Source: Deltaproteobacteria bacterium (GTDB lineage Bacteria > Myxococcota > Polyangia > Haliangiales > Haliangiaceae). From it: 11,938 bases of DNA. Under the pieces are notes generated by a model. The model had not been told where the DNA came from and searched no databases. It worked only from the letters and a program-made list of their open reading frames with translations. Every line of letters starts with the position of its first letter. Within the stretch, counting starts at the first letter, position 1. The DNA lies in contig JAGSPR010000192.1 in the NCBI GenBank assembly GCA_018262455.1, forward strand, positions 1 to 11,938. The letters are read 5' to 3'. Position numbers and translations under genes: made by a program. Shown in pieces: positions 1-6,932 of the stretch.

Positions 1-252
1 CTCGGCCTTGGAAAGATTCCGCACGTGTTCACGGGCTACCAGCTCGCGTTCCGCCAGACCGCCGGCTTCATCCCGTTCACGCTGCAGATCAACCCTGCGT
101 TCCCGGTCAAGGTCGTCCGTGGTCCGACGCAGAGCATCTGGATCATCGACGAGGGGGACTTCCTGTCGACCTCGATCGGCTCACCGTCGACCCGCGGCAA
201 GGTGTTCCGGGTCGAACCGCACGCGCTGAACCTCGTCAATCTGGTTCAGTAG
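1..252 (+). CDS. C-terminal fragment of an unrecognised, probably exported protein
   Basis: An open frame enters from the left edge with no stop and ends at TAG 250-252, giving 83 visible residues. The start lies outside the window; the GTG at 25 is an internal Val codon. The visible part is rich in short beta-type segments (TGYQLAF, FIPFTLQ, FPVKVVRGP, SIWIIDEGDF) and ends in LVNLVQ. The stretch from VRGP through IIDEGDF to STRGKVFRVE resembles the tails of large secreted or lipoprotein-like proteins of myxobacteria, but I cannot name a family. No membrane segment or cysteine is visible in this part. It lies 43 bases upstream of the SPOR gene on the same strand, so the two could be co-transcribed. 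The coding call is firm; no function is assigned. Confidence 0.7.
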   Translation, partial: LGLGKIPHVFTGYQLAFRQTAGFIPFTLQINPAFPVKVVRGPTQSIWIIDEGDFLSTSIGSPSTRGKVFRVEPHALNLVNLVQ

Positions 253-295
253 CCAAAATCTTGCCCGCCGGCGAGCGGTTGCGGACCCTCGTGGC

Positions 296-1204
296 ATGAG
301 CCGCGAAGCCGAGCTGTACAAGGACAAGATCGAGGTCAGCCTCGATGGTCGCCAGATCTTCTATTTGTTCTTCGGCGGGGCTGTGATCGTCGGGCTCGTG
401 TTCGTCCTCGGCGTGATGGTCGGACGCCGTGTCGAGGCTCGTGGCCATGTCGATCAGGCGCGCACGAAGACCGCCTCCGATCCGCTCGCGGCGCTCGACC
501 GCCTCGAGGGTAGCAGCGGGCTATCGTTCCAGAACTCCCTGACCGGCGCACAGGCCCCGAGCGAGGTCGAGCGTACGATCGCGGGCATCGAGAGGGCACG
601 CACCGACAAGAAGCTAGCGGTCGACCCCAAGCCCGCGCCGAAGCCCGACGATCCGAGCCCGGCCGCGCAGCCCGACAAGCAGCCCGACAAGCAGCCCGAC
701 AAGGCCAAGAAGTCCGACAAGAAGCGGGATGCCGTCGACGTCGATGACAAGCCGGTGACCAAGCCCGAGATGGATCCCAGGCCCGACAAGTCAGACAAGA
801 AGCCGGCGCTCGATGTCGCCCCGGCCGACAAGAAGCCGAAGTCCGAAGACAGCGACAAGAAGACCAAGAAATCCGAGAAGTCCGAGAAATCCGAGAAGTC
901 CGAGAAGTCCGAGAAGTCCGAGAAGGCCGACGGTGACATCGCGAAGACAGAGCTGGCCGCCGAGCCCAAGACCCGGTTCACGCTCCAGCTGTCGTCGTTC
1001 CAGGACAAGCACGAGGCGGAGTCGTTCCTGAGCTCGGTCCAGGCGGCGGGCTACCAGGCTTACCTGACCGAGGCCGAGGTGAGCGGCAAGGGCACGTTCT
1101 ACCGGGTTCGCCTCGGGACGTACCGTTCGCTCGACGCGGCGAATGACGCCAAGGCCGAGCTCGAGAAGACGCTCAAGAAGTCAGCGTCCGTGATGCGGCT
1201 CTGA
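296..1204 (+). CDS. SPOR-domain protein with one N-terminal membrane span and a long charged linker
   Basis: This 302-residue protein probably binds peptidoglycan at division or remodelling sites: SPOR domains are known to bind glycan strands lacking stem peptides. Residues 1-20 are a short charged cytoplasmic tail and about 21-42 form one hydrophobic span (IFYLFFGGAVIVGL), followed by GRRVEARG, which fits an inner-membrane anchor with the rest in the periplasm. Residues about 100-222 are a disordered Lys/Asp/Pro/Ser/Glu linker with PDKQ and SEK tandem repeats. Residues about 226-302 form the SPOR domain, with a first strand TRFTLQLSSF, an AESFLSSVQAAGYQAY helix/strand and the FYRVRLGTYRSLDAA strand-turn-helix typical of the fold. 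The ATG at 296 has no strong Shine-Dalgarno sequence, but it opens directly before the cytoplasmic tail. It converges on the cytochrome gene with a 25-base gap. The domain call is firm; the exact role is inferred. Confidence 0.9.
   Translation: MSREAELYKDKIEVSLDGRQIFYLFFGGAVIVGLVFVLGVMVGRRVEARGHVDQARTKTASDPLAALDRLEGSSGLSFQNSLTGAQAPSEVERTIAGIERARTDKKLAVDPKPAPKPDDPSPAAQPDKQPDKQPDKAKKSDKKRDAVDVDDKPVTKPEMDPRPDKSDKKPALDVAPADKKPKSEDSDKKTKKSEKSEKSEKSEKSEKSEKADGDIAKTELAAEPKTRFTLQLSSFQDKHEAESFLSSVQAAGYQAYLTEAEVSGKGTFYRVRLGTYRSLDAANDAKAELEKTLKKSASVMRL
671..703 (+). repeat. 12-base tandem repeat (PDKQ) inside the SPOR gene linker
   Basis: The unit CCCGACAAGCAG occurs twice perfectly and then a third time without its last three bases, in frame, encoding PDKQ-PDKQ-PDK. 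Further diverged PDK and SDK codon groups surround it, so the linker seems to have grown by repeated duplication of a short Lys/Asp unit. Confidence 0.85.
872..925 (+). repeat. 9-base tandem repeat, six copies (Ser-Glu-Lys) inside the SPOR gene
   Basis: Six consecutive copies of TCCGAGAAG occur in frame from codon 193. Only the second copy differs, with AAA in place of AAG as its Lys codon. Near-identity at the DNA level, not only the protein level, suggests recent slippage-type expansion, and the copy number probably varies between strains. It sits in the disordered linker before the SPOR domain. Confidence 0.9.
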
Positions 1205-1229
1205 CCCCAGGGGGTAGTCGCGGCTCGGA

Positions 1230-1709
1230 TCATCCACCCGAACCGCCCGCTTGCCCCTTCGTTCCGAATGAGCGGATGATCTTCACCAGCCCGTCGACGA
1301 CGTCGGGCTGGTCCTTGAGGTTGGGGTTGGGGGGCATCATCGCGCTCTTGCCGACGCCGGCGCCACCGAGCAGGATCGTCTTGCGGATCTGGTCGTCGGT
1401 GATGGTCGCCTGCCACTGCGGATCGGTGTAGTTCCGCGGCTTGGGGTTGAGGGTCTCCGCCCCGGGGCCGTTGCCGGTGCCGTCCATGCCATGGCAGACG
1501 GCGCACGTCGTATTGAACATGCGCTCGGCCGGACTCTCGCCGCCACCGCGGGCGCCACCACGATCGGCGATCGGGCCGCTCGGGCGGCGTCCGCCGGGGC
1601 CCGACTCTGGCTTGGCGCCGGGGGCGCCACTCGAAGGTGCAGGTGGCTGATCGTTCTTGCTACACGCAACCACGACCAGGAGACTGAAAACCAACGAGAT
1701 TCCGCGCAT
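1230..1709 (-). CDS. Mono-heme cytochrome c lipoprotein
   Basis: This is a small exported electron-transfer protein, probably anchored by lipid to the outer face of the inner membrane or to the outer membrane. Counting from the ATG at 1709 (159 residues), it has a lipoprotein signal, MRGISLVFSLLVVVAC, with the lipidated Cys at 16, then a Gly/Pro/Ser-rich linker to about residue 60. A class I cytochrome c domain follows with the heme motif CAVCH at 69-73 and a likely distal Met ligand in MMPPNP at 124-125. GMDGTGNGPGA right after the heme site and the closing helix VDGLVKIIRSF are usual for the family. A TTG at 1715 in frame would add two residues; ATG is preferred. It is last in a minus-strand operon, 39 bases after the pilin-like gene, and probably exchanges electrons with the diheme peroxidase encoded upstream. 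Confidence 0.9.
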   Translation of the reverse strand: MRGISLVFSLLVVVACSKNDQPPAPSSGAPGAKPESGPGGRRPSGPIADRGGARGGGESPAERMFNTTCAVCHGMDGTGNGPGAETLNPKPRNYTDPQWQATITDDQIRKTILLGGAGVGKSAMMPPNPNLKDQPDVVDGLVKIIRSFGTKGQAGGSGG

Positions 1710-1748
1710 CCTCAACGGCTACCGCGCAGAGCGCGCAGGGTCAATCGC

Positions 1749-2216
1749 TCACTCGTATGGATTCTTCCGGGTCCACGTCCGCTGGACACCGTCGGGCGCG
1801 ATCCGGACCTCCACCTCGTACAGGCTGGACTCGCCATAGCAGTCGAGGTCGCCGACCGCACGCACGACGGCCGAGCGACCGCTGGGGTCTGGCACATAGG
1901 AGTAGGTGTAACGGAAGTCGTCATCGATCGAGAACCCGAGCGCTTGCCAGCCCGGCGTCGCCCACAACGTGGCGTCGGGGCTACACGTGCCGCCTTGCTC
2001 GCAGCAGCTGGGCAGCGGGGTGGGGCCTGCCGGGACCGCAGGGACGCGGCCGGTCGCCACGATCGAGGCCTCGACCCGCTCGGCCAGGTAGCCGAGCAGA
2101 TCCTCGGCCTCCTGCGAGCGGTTCCTTGCGGTGCACGATCGCTTCGCCGCCGGGCAGGTCGCCACGGCGCAGAGGGCCGCGAGCAGCAGCATGTATCGCA
2201 GGCGGCGCCACCACAC
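1749..2216 (-). CDS. Small secreted protein with pilin-like globular domain but no prepilin leader
   Basis: This 155-residue protein starts at a GTG with AGGG seven bases upstream; an in-frame ATG (residue 9) is the alternative. Residues about 9-21 form a short hydrophobic export signal (MLLLAALCAVATC). It could be a lipoprotein with Cys21, although Thr at -1 makes a poor lipobox. Residues about 34-58 look like an amphipathic helix. The rest carries the pattern I associate with globular heads of deltaproteobacterial type IV pilin-like proteins: TPLPSCCEQGG, ATPGWQALGFSIDDDFRYTYSY, then AVGDLDCYGESSLYEV. The Cys residues in the head (71, 72, 78, 126) could form disulfides. No prepilin peptidase site and no long N-terminal pilin helix are present, so it is unlikely to assemble as a normal pilin. 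It lies between the two cytochrome genes, so a redox or surface role is possible. Function unknown. Confidence 0.75.
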   Translation of the reverse strand: MWWRRLRYMLLLAALCAVATCPAAKRSCTARNRSQEAEDLLGYLAERVEASIVATGRVPAVPAGPTPLPSCCEQGGTCSPDATLWATPGWQALGFSIDDDFRYTYSYVPDPSGRSAVVRAVGDLDCYGESSLYEVEVRIAPDGVQRTWTRKNPYE

Positions 2217-2281
2217 CGGCGCACCCTAGTGCGGATCGAGACGCAGCGCAAAGCCTTCCACGGCAGCGCGATGGCTGCTGG

Positions 2282-3337
2282 TCAGGGGAGCGCGGGCTTC
2301 GAGGGCGCCGAGCGGTTCGACAGATCGGTCAGTGCACGCACGAATGCGCCGAGCTGTGCACGCTCGGTGGCGGTCAGCGTGAGCTTCTTGACTGGCGGAT
2401 CGATGATGGTCGGGTCGGCGCCCTGACCCGTGCCACCGGCGAGGTGCCAGTCGATCGCCACGTCGAGCGTCTCGGCGCTCGCGTCGTGAAAGAACCCCTC
2501 GCGCGTCGCGGCATCGCGCAGGCTCGGCGTCTTGAACGCACCTTGACGTGCCGGATCCAGCCGGCCGCGGCCTTCGTCCGGCGACGCGATGAGGCCGATC
2601 CGGTGATAGCGAAGATCGGTGTAGAGCGGCGGCGTGTGACACACCGAGCACTGGGCCTTGGTCTGGAACAGCTGGTACCCGGCCTTCACATCCGCGGGTG
2701 CGTCGGCCGATCGCTCGAGGCGATCCCACGGTGCGTCTCCTGCATAGCGGGTGAGGACGTAGGCCCCGAGCGCGGCCGTCGCGGCCTCGGCAGACGGTGC
2801 ACCGCCCATCCGGGCGAACTGCGCGCGATAGCCTGGCAGCTCGCCGATCCGCCCGACCGCCGCCGCGAGCTCGTCACCGAGCTGGCCGCGCGCGTGCGAC
2901 GCGAGCTGGTCCGCGATGCCCTGGTAGCGGCCATCCCAGCCGAACTCCGTGTGCCACGCGAGGTTCACCAGCGCCGGCGCGCGCCGCAGGTTCGGCTTGC
3001 CAGCTGCGGTGTCCGCGCGCTTGCCGCCCGCGAAGCCATGCGCGGGATCGTGGCAGCTCGCGCATGCCAGCTTGTTGTTGATCGAAAGTCGGGTGTCCCA
3101 GAACAGTAGCTCGCCGAGCGCGACCGCCTCGGGCGTGACGGTCGCCGGCAGCTCGATCGCGGGGAGGCCTGCGGGGACGGCGGGCAAGGGCGGCGCGGGT
3201 TGCAGCACCGTCGGGGCGGCATCGTCGGCGGCCAGGTGGCGTCCTGCGTCCTCCTTGGCGGCCGGCTCGGCGGGCTTGGTCTTGCTGCCGCAGGCAGCAA
3301 GCAGCAGCGCGGTGGCGAAAACAGCGGCTCGATTCAC
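2282..3337 (-). CDS. Diheme cytochrome c peroxidase / MauG-family lipoprotein
   Basis: This 351-residue exported diheme protein of the bacterial cytochrome c peroxidase superfamily either reduces H2O2 with electrons from a small cytochrome c or, as in MauG, oxidises a protein substrate. The lipoprotein signal MNRAAVFATALLLAAC puts the lipidated Cys at 16, followed by a Pro/Ala-rich linker. The N-terminal heme site is CASCH (92-96) and the C-terminal one CSVCH (230-234). Family landmarks between and after them are GELLFWDTRLS, GWDGRYQGIADQ, FKTPSLRDA (268-276) and GFFHDASAETLD (281-292). The residue lining up with the axial Met of classical peroxidases, or Tyr of MauG, is His298, and no Met occurs after residue 177. 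The start is GTG, overlapping the dipeptidase stop as GTGA (3334-3337), so the two are translationally coupled. The family is secure; the substrate is open. Confidence 0.92.
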   Translation of the reverse strand: MNRAAVFATALLLAACGSKTKPAEPAAKEDAGRHLAADDAAPTVLQPAPPLPAVPAGLPAIELPATVTPEAVALGELLFWDTRLSINNKLACASCHDPAHGFAGGKRADTAAGKPNLRRAPALVNLAWHTEFGWDGRYQGIADQLASHARGQLGDELAAAVGRIGELPGYRAQFARMGGAPSAEAATAALGAYVLTRYAGDAPWDRLERSADAPADVKAGYQLFQTKAQCSVCHTPPLYTDLRYHRIGLIASPDEGRGRLDPARQGAFKTPSLRDAATREGFFHDASAETLDVAIDWHLAGGTGQGADPTIIDPPVKKLTLTATERAQLGAFVRALTDLSNRSAPSKPALP

Positions 3338-4362
3338 GACGCAGCGAGCCTACCCCACGCGGGAACGGCGTCGAGCACGCGCAGCACGTTCCCTCCGAGG
3401 ATCTTCTCGAGCACGCGCGGTGGCACGCCACGCCGCGACAGCGCGACCGTGAGGTTCGGCATCGCGGCCACATCCTCGAGCCCCTCGGGGGGGACCACGA
3501 AGCCGTCGAAGTCCGAGCCGAGCGCAGGCACGTCGTCGCCCGCGATGTCGATCACATGCAGCAAGTGATCGACGACGGCATCGATCGATGCCGAGCCGAG
3601 GAACTTGCGCGCGAAGATGATGCCGCAGCAGCCGCCCTTGTCGGCGAGCGCGCGCAGCTGAGCGTCATCGATGTTGCGCCAGTGCTCGTGCACGCCGCTG
3701 ACACCGGTGTGCGACACCATCGGCGGCACGGTCGCGAGCTCGAGCGCGTCGAAGAAGCCCTTGCGGTTGATGTGCGCGAGATCGACGATCACGCCGGTGC
3801 GCTCGCACTCGCGGATGACGTCGCGGCCAAACGCGGTGAGTCCGACCGTGGCGTCGGAGCCGCGGCCCTTCGCGGGGCGGCCGATCGCGTTCGCCGAGAA
3901 GTGCAGCAGGCCGAGGTAACGCACGCCGCGGCGCGAAAATGCCTCGATGGTCTCGAGGTCATCCTCGAGAGCCTGCCCGCCTTCGATGCCGCCGAGCGCC
4001 GCGATCTGGCCAGCCGCTTTGGCCGCGCGGACGTCGGCACCGGTTCGCGTCCAGCGTAGCTCGGTGGGGTGCTTCGCCATGGCGACATCGAGCGCGTCGA
4101 GTTGCCTCGTCACCGACTTCGTGCAGCCGCGCTGGGGATACGGGGTCGTCCAGAAGCTGAAGAACTGGCCGGCGACGCCGCCGTCGCGCAGCCGCGGCAG
4201 ATCGACGTGACCGACCACGTTGACCCGCGTCGGCATCTGGCGCTCGTGGCGCGCCGCGAGATCGTAGCCGAGCTTGTCCATCAGCTTCGCGGTGTCGGCG
4301 TGCAGATCGAGGACGTGGACCTCGGCGTGGAGTGCGCGTGCCTCGTCGAGCGTCAGGCTCAT
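3334..4362 (-). CDS. Membrane dipeptidase family (peptidase M19) zinc hydrolase
   Basis: This 342-residue protein is related to renal dipeptidase and hydrolyses dipeptides, possibly including D-residue or dehydro-dipeptides. The dinuclear zinc site is visible in order: HAD (His21, Asp23), bridging Glu127 in GGIEGGQA, His197 in VDLAHI, His218 in VSHTG, the substrate-binding Arg229 in WRNIDD, and Asp284 in LGSDFDG. All expected metal and catalytic residues are present, so it should be active. There is no signal peptide or membrane segment after the ATG, which points to a cytoplasmic enzyme, unlike the lipoproteins downstream. It leads the minus-strand operon and its stop overlaps the peroxidase start. 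No clear Shine-Dalgarno precedes the ATG. Possible roles include recycling of peptidoglycan-derived or small-molecule dipeptides; the substrate cannot be read from sequence. Confidence 0.93.
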   Translation of the reverse strand: MSLTLDEARALHAEVHVLDLHADTAKLMDKLGYDLAARHERQMPTRVNVVGHVDLPRLRDGGVAGQFFSFWTTPYPQRGCTKSVTRQLDALDVAMAKHPTELRWTRTGADVRAAKAAGQIAALGGIEGGQALEDDLETIEAFSRRGVRYLGLLHFSANAIGRPAKGRGSDATVGLTAFGRDVIRECERTGVIVDLAHINRKGFFDALELATVPPMVSHTGVSGVHEHWRNIDDAQLRALADKGGCCGIIFARKFLGSASIDAVVDHLLHVIDIAGDDVPALGSDFDGFVVPPEGLEDVAAMPNLTVALSRRGVPPRVLEKILGGNVLRVLDAVPAWGRLAAS

Positions 4363-4460
4363 GGGGGCAGCTTAATCGGAACCGCGGGATCTGGCGATGG
4401 CAGCACGTACCCATCACATTGCCGTTGCACCGCGATCACAGCTCGGGCACGGTCGGCCGC

Positions 4461-5027
4461 GTGCCGGTCGTCAGCCTCGAGCAGGACGCGAAGTATCGCC
4501 GCGACGGCGATCGGTTCGTCGAGGTGTGCCGGGCGTGCGACCTTGAGCGAGCGGGCGACCACTGCCGGTGCGGCGCCACGTTCGAGAAGGCGAAGCGCAG
4601 CTTCTTCGCGCTGTCCTGGGATCCGACCACGCTGCGCCCGGAGCTGCCGCCGGTCTGCCCGCACTGCGAGGGACCGGCGGATCGGCTGCGCAGCATCACC
4701 ATGAGGCTACCGACGGAACGCCGGCGGTTCGTGCGGATGACGATCGAGCTCCCTAGCTGTCCGAGGATGCTGCCGCCGTTCGCGGCATACCTGCTGCTCC
4801 TCACGTCGGTGTTCTTCGCGGCGGTCTTCGGGCTGGCGTCCGCGAGCGGCAATGGGATTGCTGCCTACGTGCCGCTGGCGCTGGCGCTGGCAGGCGCTTC
4901 GGCATCGTGGCGCGCCTACGGCTGGTTGCGGTTCGCAAGCTTTGACCATCGATCGATCCGGCTACGAGTGCGGCGGCCGGGCTACGCGCGCTTGCTGGCC
5001 GAACGCAACGGCGGTCGCGTCCTCTGA
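4461..5027 (+). CDS. Zinc-ribbon-like protein with two predicted membrane spans
   Basis: From the GTG at 4461 this gives 188 residues. The N-terminal half has paired cysteines spaced like a zinc ribbon or rubredoxin-type knuckle: CRAC (23-26), CRCG (35-37) and CPHC (66-69). The C-terminal half has two hydrophobic segments, about 104-124 and 130-148, joined by a short Ser/Gly turn, then a basic tail (RSIRLRVRRPGYARLL) likely on the cytoplasmic side. The frame stays open upstream to an ATG at 4332, but that start lies inside the opposite-strand dipeptidase gene and the intervening residues look non-coding. TTG codons at 4419 and 4425 are other options, and no good ribosome site decides. It diverges from the dipeptidase and its TGA abuts the opposing TGA at 5028. 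I do not recognise the family; metal binding is inferred from the Cys pattern. Confidence 0.65.
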   Translation: MPVVSLEQDAKYRRDGDRFVEVCRACDLERAGDHCRCGATFEKAKRSFFALSWDPTTLRPELPPVCPHCEGPADRLRSITMRLPTERRRFVRMTIELPSCPRMLPPFAAYLLLLTSVFFAAVFGLASASGNGIAAYVPLALALAGASASWRAYGWLRFASFDHRSIRLRVRRPGYARLLAERNGGRVL

Positions 5028-6932
5028 TCAGATCTTCGGCTTCCAGCGATCGCGTGCCACTTCGAGCACCGCGAGCGCGGCATCGACGCGGTTGAACGGC
5101 GGCATCACGTAGGCGCCGGCGACCCGGTGCTTGACGGCGAGGAGGGCCTCCTGCGCGATCCGGATGCCCTCGGCGCGTGCGGCGGGGCCCGCGCCGACCT
5201 TCGCCATCCGCTCGCGGTACTCGGGCGGGATGGCCATCCCGGGTACCTCGTTGTGGAGGAACTCGGCATTGCGATGCGACGCGAGCGGCAGGATGCCGAC
5301 CATCACCGGGAGCCCGAGCGGTGCGGAGTCGTCGAGAAAGCGCTCGAGCGTGCGAGGGTCGTAGACCGGCTGGGTCATCACGAGCTCGGCCCCGGCGAGC
5401 TTCTTGTCCTCGAGCCGGCGCAGCTCGCGGTCGCGATCGTGCGCGGCAGGCTCGGCACCGGTGGCGAGCACGAAGGACGTCGGCTCGCATTCCTTCCCGG
5501 CCGGATCGACGCCGGCGTTGAGCCCTGACGCGATCCGGATCAGGCCGACGGAGTCGACGTCGTAGACCGGCGTCGAGAACGGGTAGTCGCCCATCTTCGG
5601 CGGGTCGCCGGTGATGATCACGAGATTGCGGAGCCCGAGGCCTTGGGCGCCGAGCAGGTGAGCGATCAGGCCGAGGAAGCTGCGATCGCGCGAGCAGACG
5701 TGGAGGATCGGCTCGACCGAGGTCTCGTTCGCGAGCCGCGCGCACACCGCGATGTTCGCCATCCTTGCCGAGGCACGCGGGCCGTCGGCGATGTTGACGA
5801 TGTCGACGCCGCCCTTGAGCAGCTCGGCGACCTGGGCGTGGGTCTTCGTCAGATCACTGCCGGGTGGCGCGGTGATCTCGACCGAGACGACAAAGTCGCC
5901 GCTGACCAGGCGCGCGCCGAGCCGGCTGCGCTCGCCGAGCGGGATCTTGGCGGGCAAGGCGGGCGTGGTCGTGATCGAGACGCTCGGCGCGGACTTCGTG
6001 GTGATCCGCTCGTCGAGCTTCTCGCCACGCAGCATCCGGACGGCTCCGAGCATCGCGCGCGTGTGCTCCGGGGTCGTGCCGCAGCAGCCACCGACGAGGC
6101 GGACGCCGCCCTTCAGCATCCGCCGCGCGAACACACCGAAGTGCTCGGGGTTCGCGACATAGAGCGTGCGCCCTTCGACCGAGGCGGGCAGCCCGGCGTT
6201 GGGCTGCGCGATCACCGGTTTGCCTCGACCGATCATGCCGACCGCGACCTGGTAGAGCTCGGCGGGGCCGATCCCGCAGTTGCCCCCGACCACGTCGGCC
6301 CCGGCCGCGATCATGCGGTCGGCGATCTCGGCGGGGCCGAGGCCGCCGTCCCCCTTGGCCTGGGCGTCGAACACCATCATCGCGATCACCGGGACCCGCG
6401 GACCTCGCTCCTTGGCAACGGCGATCGCGGTCTCCATCTCGAGGATCGAGGAGAACGTCTCGAGAATGATCGCGTCGACGCCCGCGAGCACGAGCGTGTC
6501 GATCTGCTCGGCGAGCGCGAACCGCGCGAGCTTGCGTTCGCTCGCGCTCGCGATCCCGAACTTCACGCCGGTCGGGCCCACGGCACCACCGACGTACGCG
6601 CGCCCTCCCGCCGCCGAGCGAGCGAGCTCGACGCCGGCCCGGTTGATCGCGGCCGCCTGGTCGACCAGCCCGTGACGGGCGAGCGCCATCCGGTTGGCGC
6701 CGAACGTGTTGGTCTCGATCAGGTCTGCGCCGGCCTGGACGTAGTCGCGGTGGACCGTGCGGATCAGCTCGGGCTGCGACAGGTTGAGCTCGTCGTAGCT
6801 TCGGGTGTGCAACACGCCGCGCTCGTAGAGCAACGAGCCCATCGCGCCGTCGACGAGCAACGGACCCGAGGTGAGCGCCACGGCGAACGGAGGCAGCGCC
6901 TCTGCGGCGGGTTGATCGCGGTGGGTCGTCAT
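5028..6932 (-). CDS. Bifunctional homocysteine S-methyltransferase / 5,10-methylenetetrahydrofolate reductase
   Basis: This 634-residue cytoplasmic fusion enzyme resembles Bacillus YitJ. The N-terminal half (about 14-305) is a zinc-dependent homocysteine methyltransferase barrel with DGAMGSLLYERG, ETNTFGANR, Cys219 in GGNCG and the Cys283-Cys284 pair in GGCCGT, the three expected zinc ligands. The C-terminal half (about 335-632) is an FAD-dependent reductase that makes 5-methyltetrahydrofolate, with VEITAPPG (Glu352 as probable general acid), CSRDRS, TGDPPK (441-446), GVDP and MTQPVYD (519-525). Together they channel C1 units from folate into methionine. No cobalamin-binding domain is present. 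The ATG at 6930-6932 overlaps the TGA of the upstream hydrolase, so the frame's further upstream opening is only a shadow of that gene. The stop abuts that of the convergent zinc-ribbon gene. Both active sites look intact. Confidence 0.95.
   Translation of the reverse strand: MTTHRDQPAAEALPPFAVALTSGPLLVDGAMGSLLYERGVLHTRSYDELNLSQPELIRTVHRDYVQAGADLIETNTFGANRMALARHGLVDQAAAINRAGVELARSAAGGRAYVGGAVGPTGVKFGIASASERKLARFALAEQIDTLVLAGVDAIILETFSSILEMETAIAVAKERGPRVPVIAMMVFDAQAKGDGGLGPAEIADRMIAAGADVVGGNCGIGPAELYQVAVGMIGRGKPVIAQPNAGLPASVEGRTLYVANPEHFGVFARRMLKGGVRLVGGCCGTTPEHTRAMLGAVRMLRGEKLDERITTKSAPSVSITTTPALPAKIPLGERSRLGARLVSGDFVVSVEITAPPGSDLTKTHAQVAELLKGGVDIVNIADGPRASARMANIAVCARLANETSVEPILHVCSRDRSFLGLIAHLLGAQGLGLRNLVIITGDPPKMGDYPFSTPVYDVDSVGLIRIASGLNAGVDPAGKECEPTSFVLATGAEPAAHDRDRELRRLEDKKLAGAELVMTQPVYDPRTLERFLDDSAPLGLPVMVGILPLASHRNAEFLHNEVPGMAIPPEYRERMAKVGAGPAARAEGIRIAQEALLAVKHRVAGAYVMPPFNRVDAALAVLEVARDRWKPKI

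Noticed and set aside
454..1008. Minus-strand frame with a run of SDF repeats opposite the SPOR gene
   Set aside because: The repeats are the reverse complement of the SEK codons of the linker; there is no independent support for this frame.
1205..1229. Possible shared terminator between the convergent SPOR and cytochrome genes
   Set aside because: Only a four-pair CCCC/GGGG fold is present, with no usable loop or T-run.
2263..2278. Small inverted repeat GCAGC/GCTGC between the peroxidase and pilin-like genes
   Set aside because: Five-base arms are expected by chance in GC-rich DNA and no T-run follows; the genes look like one operon.
1757..3109. 450-residue plus-strand open frame opposite the cytochrome peroxidase and pilin-like genes
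   Set aside because: The minus strand carries heme motifs, lipoprotein signals and coupled starts. The plus-strand product is low-complexity Arg/Pro without any domain.
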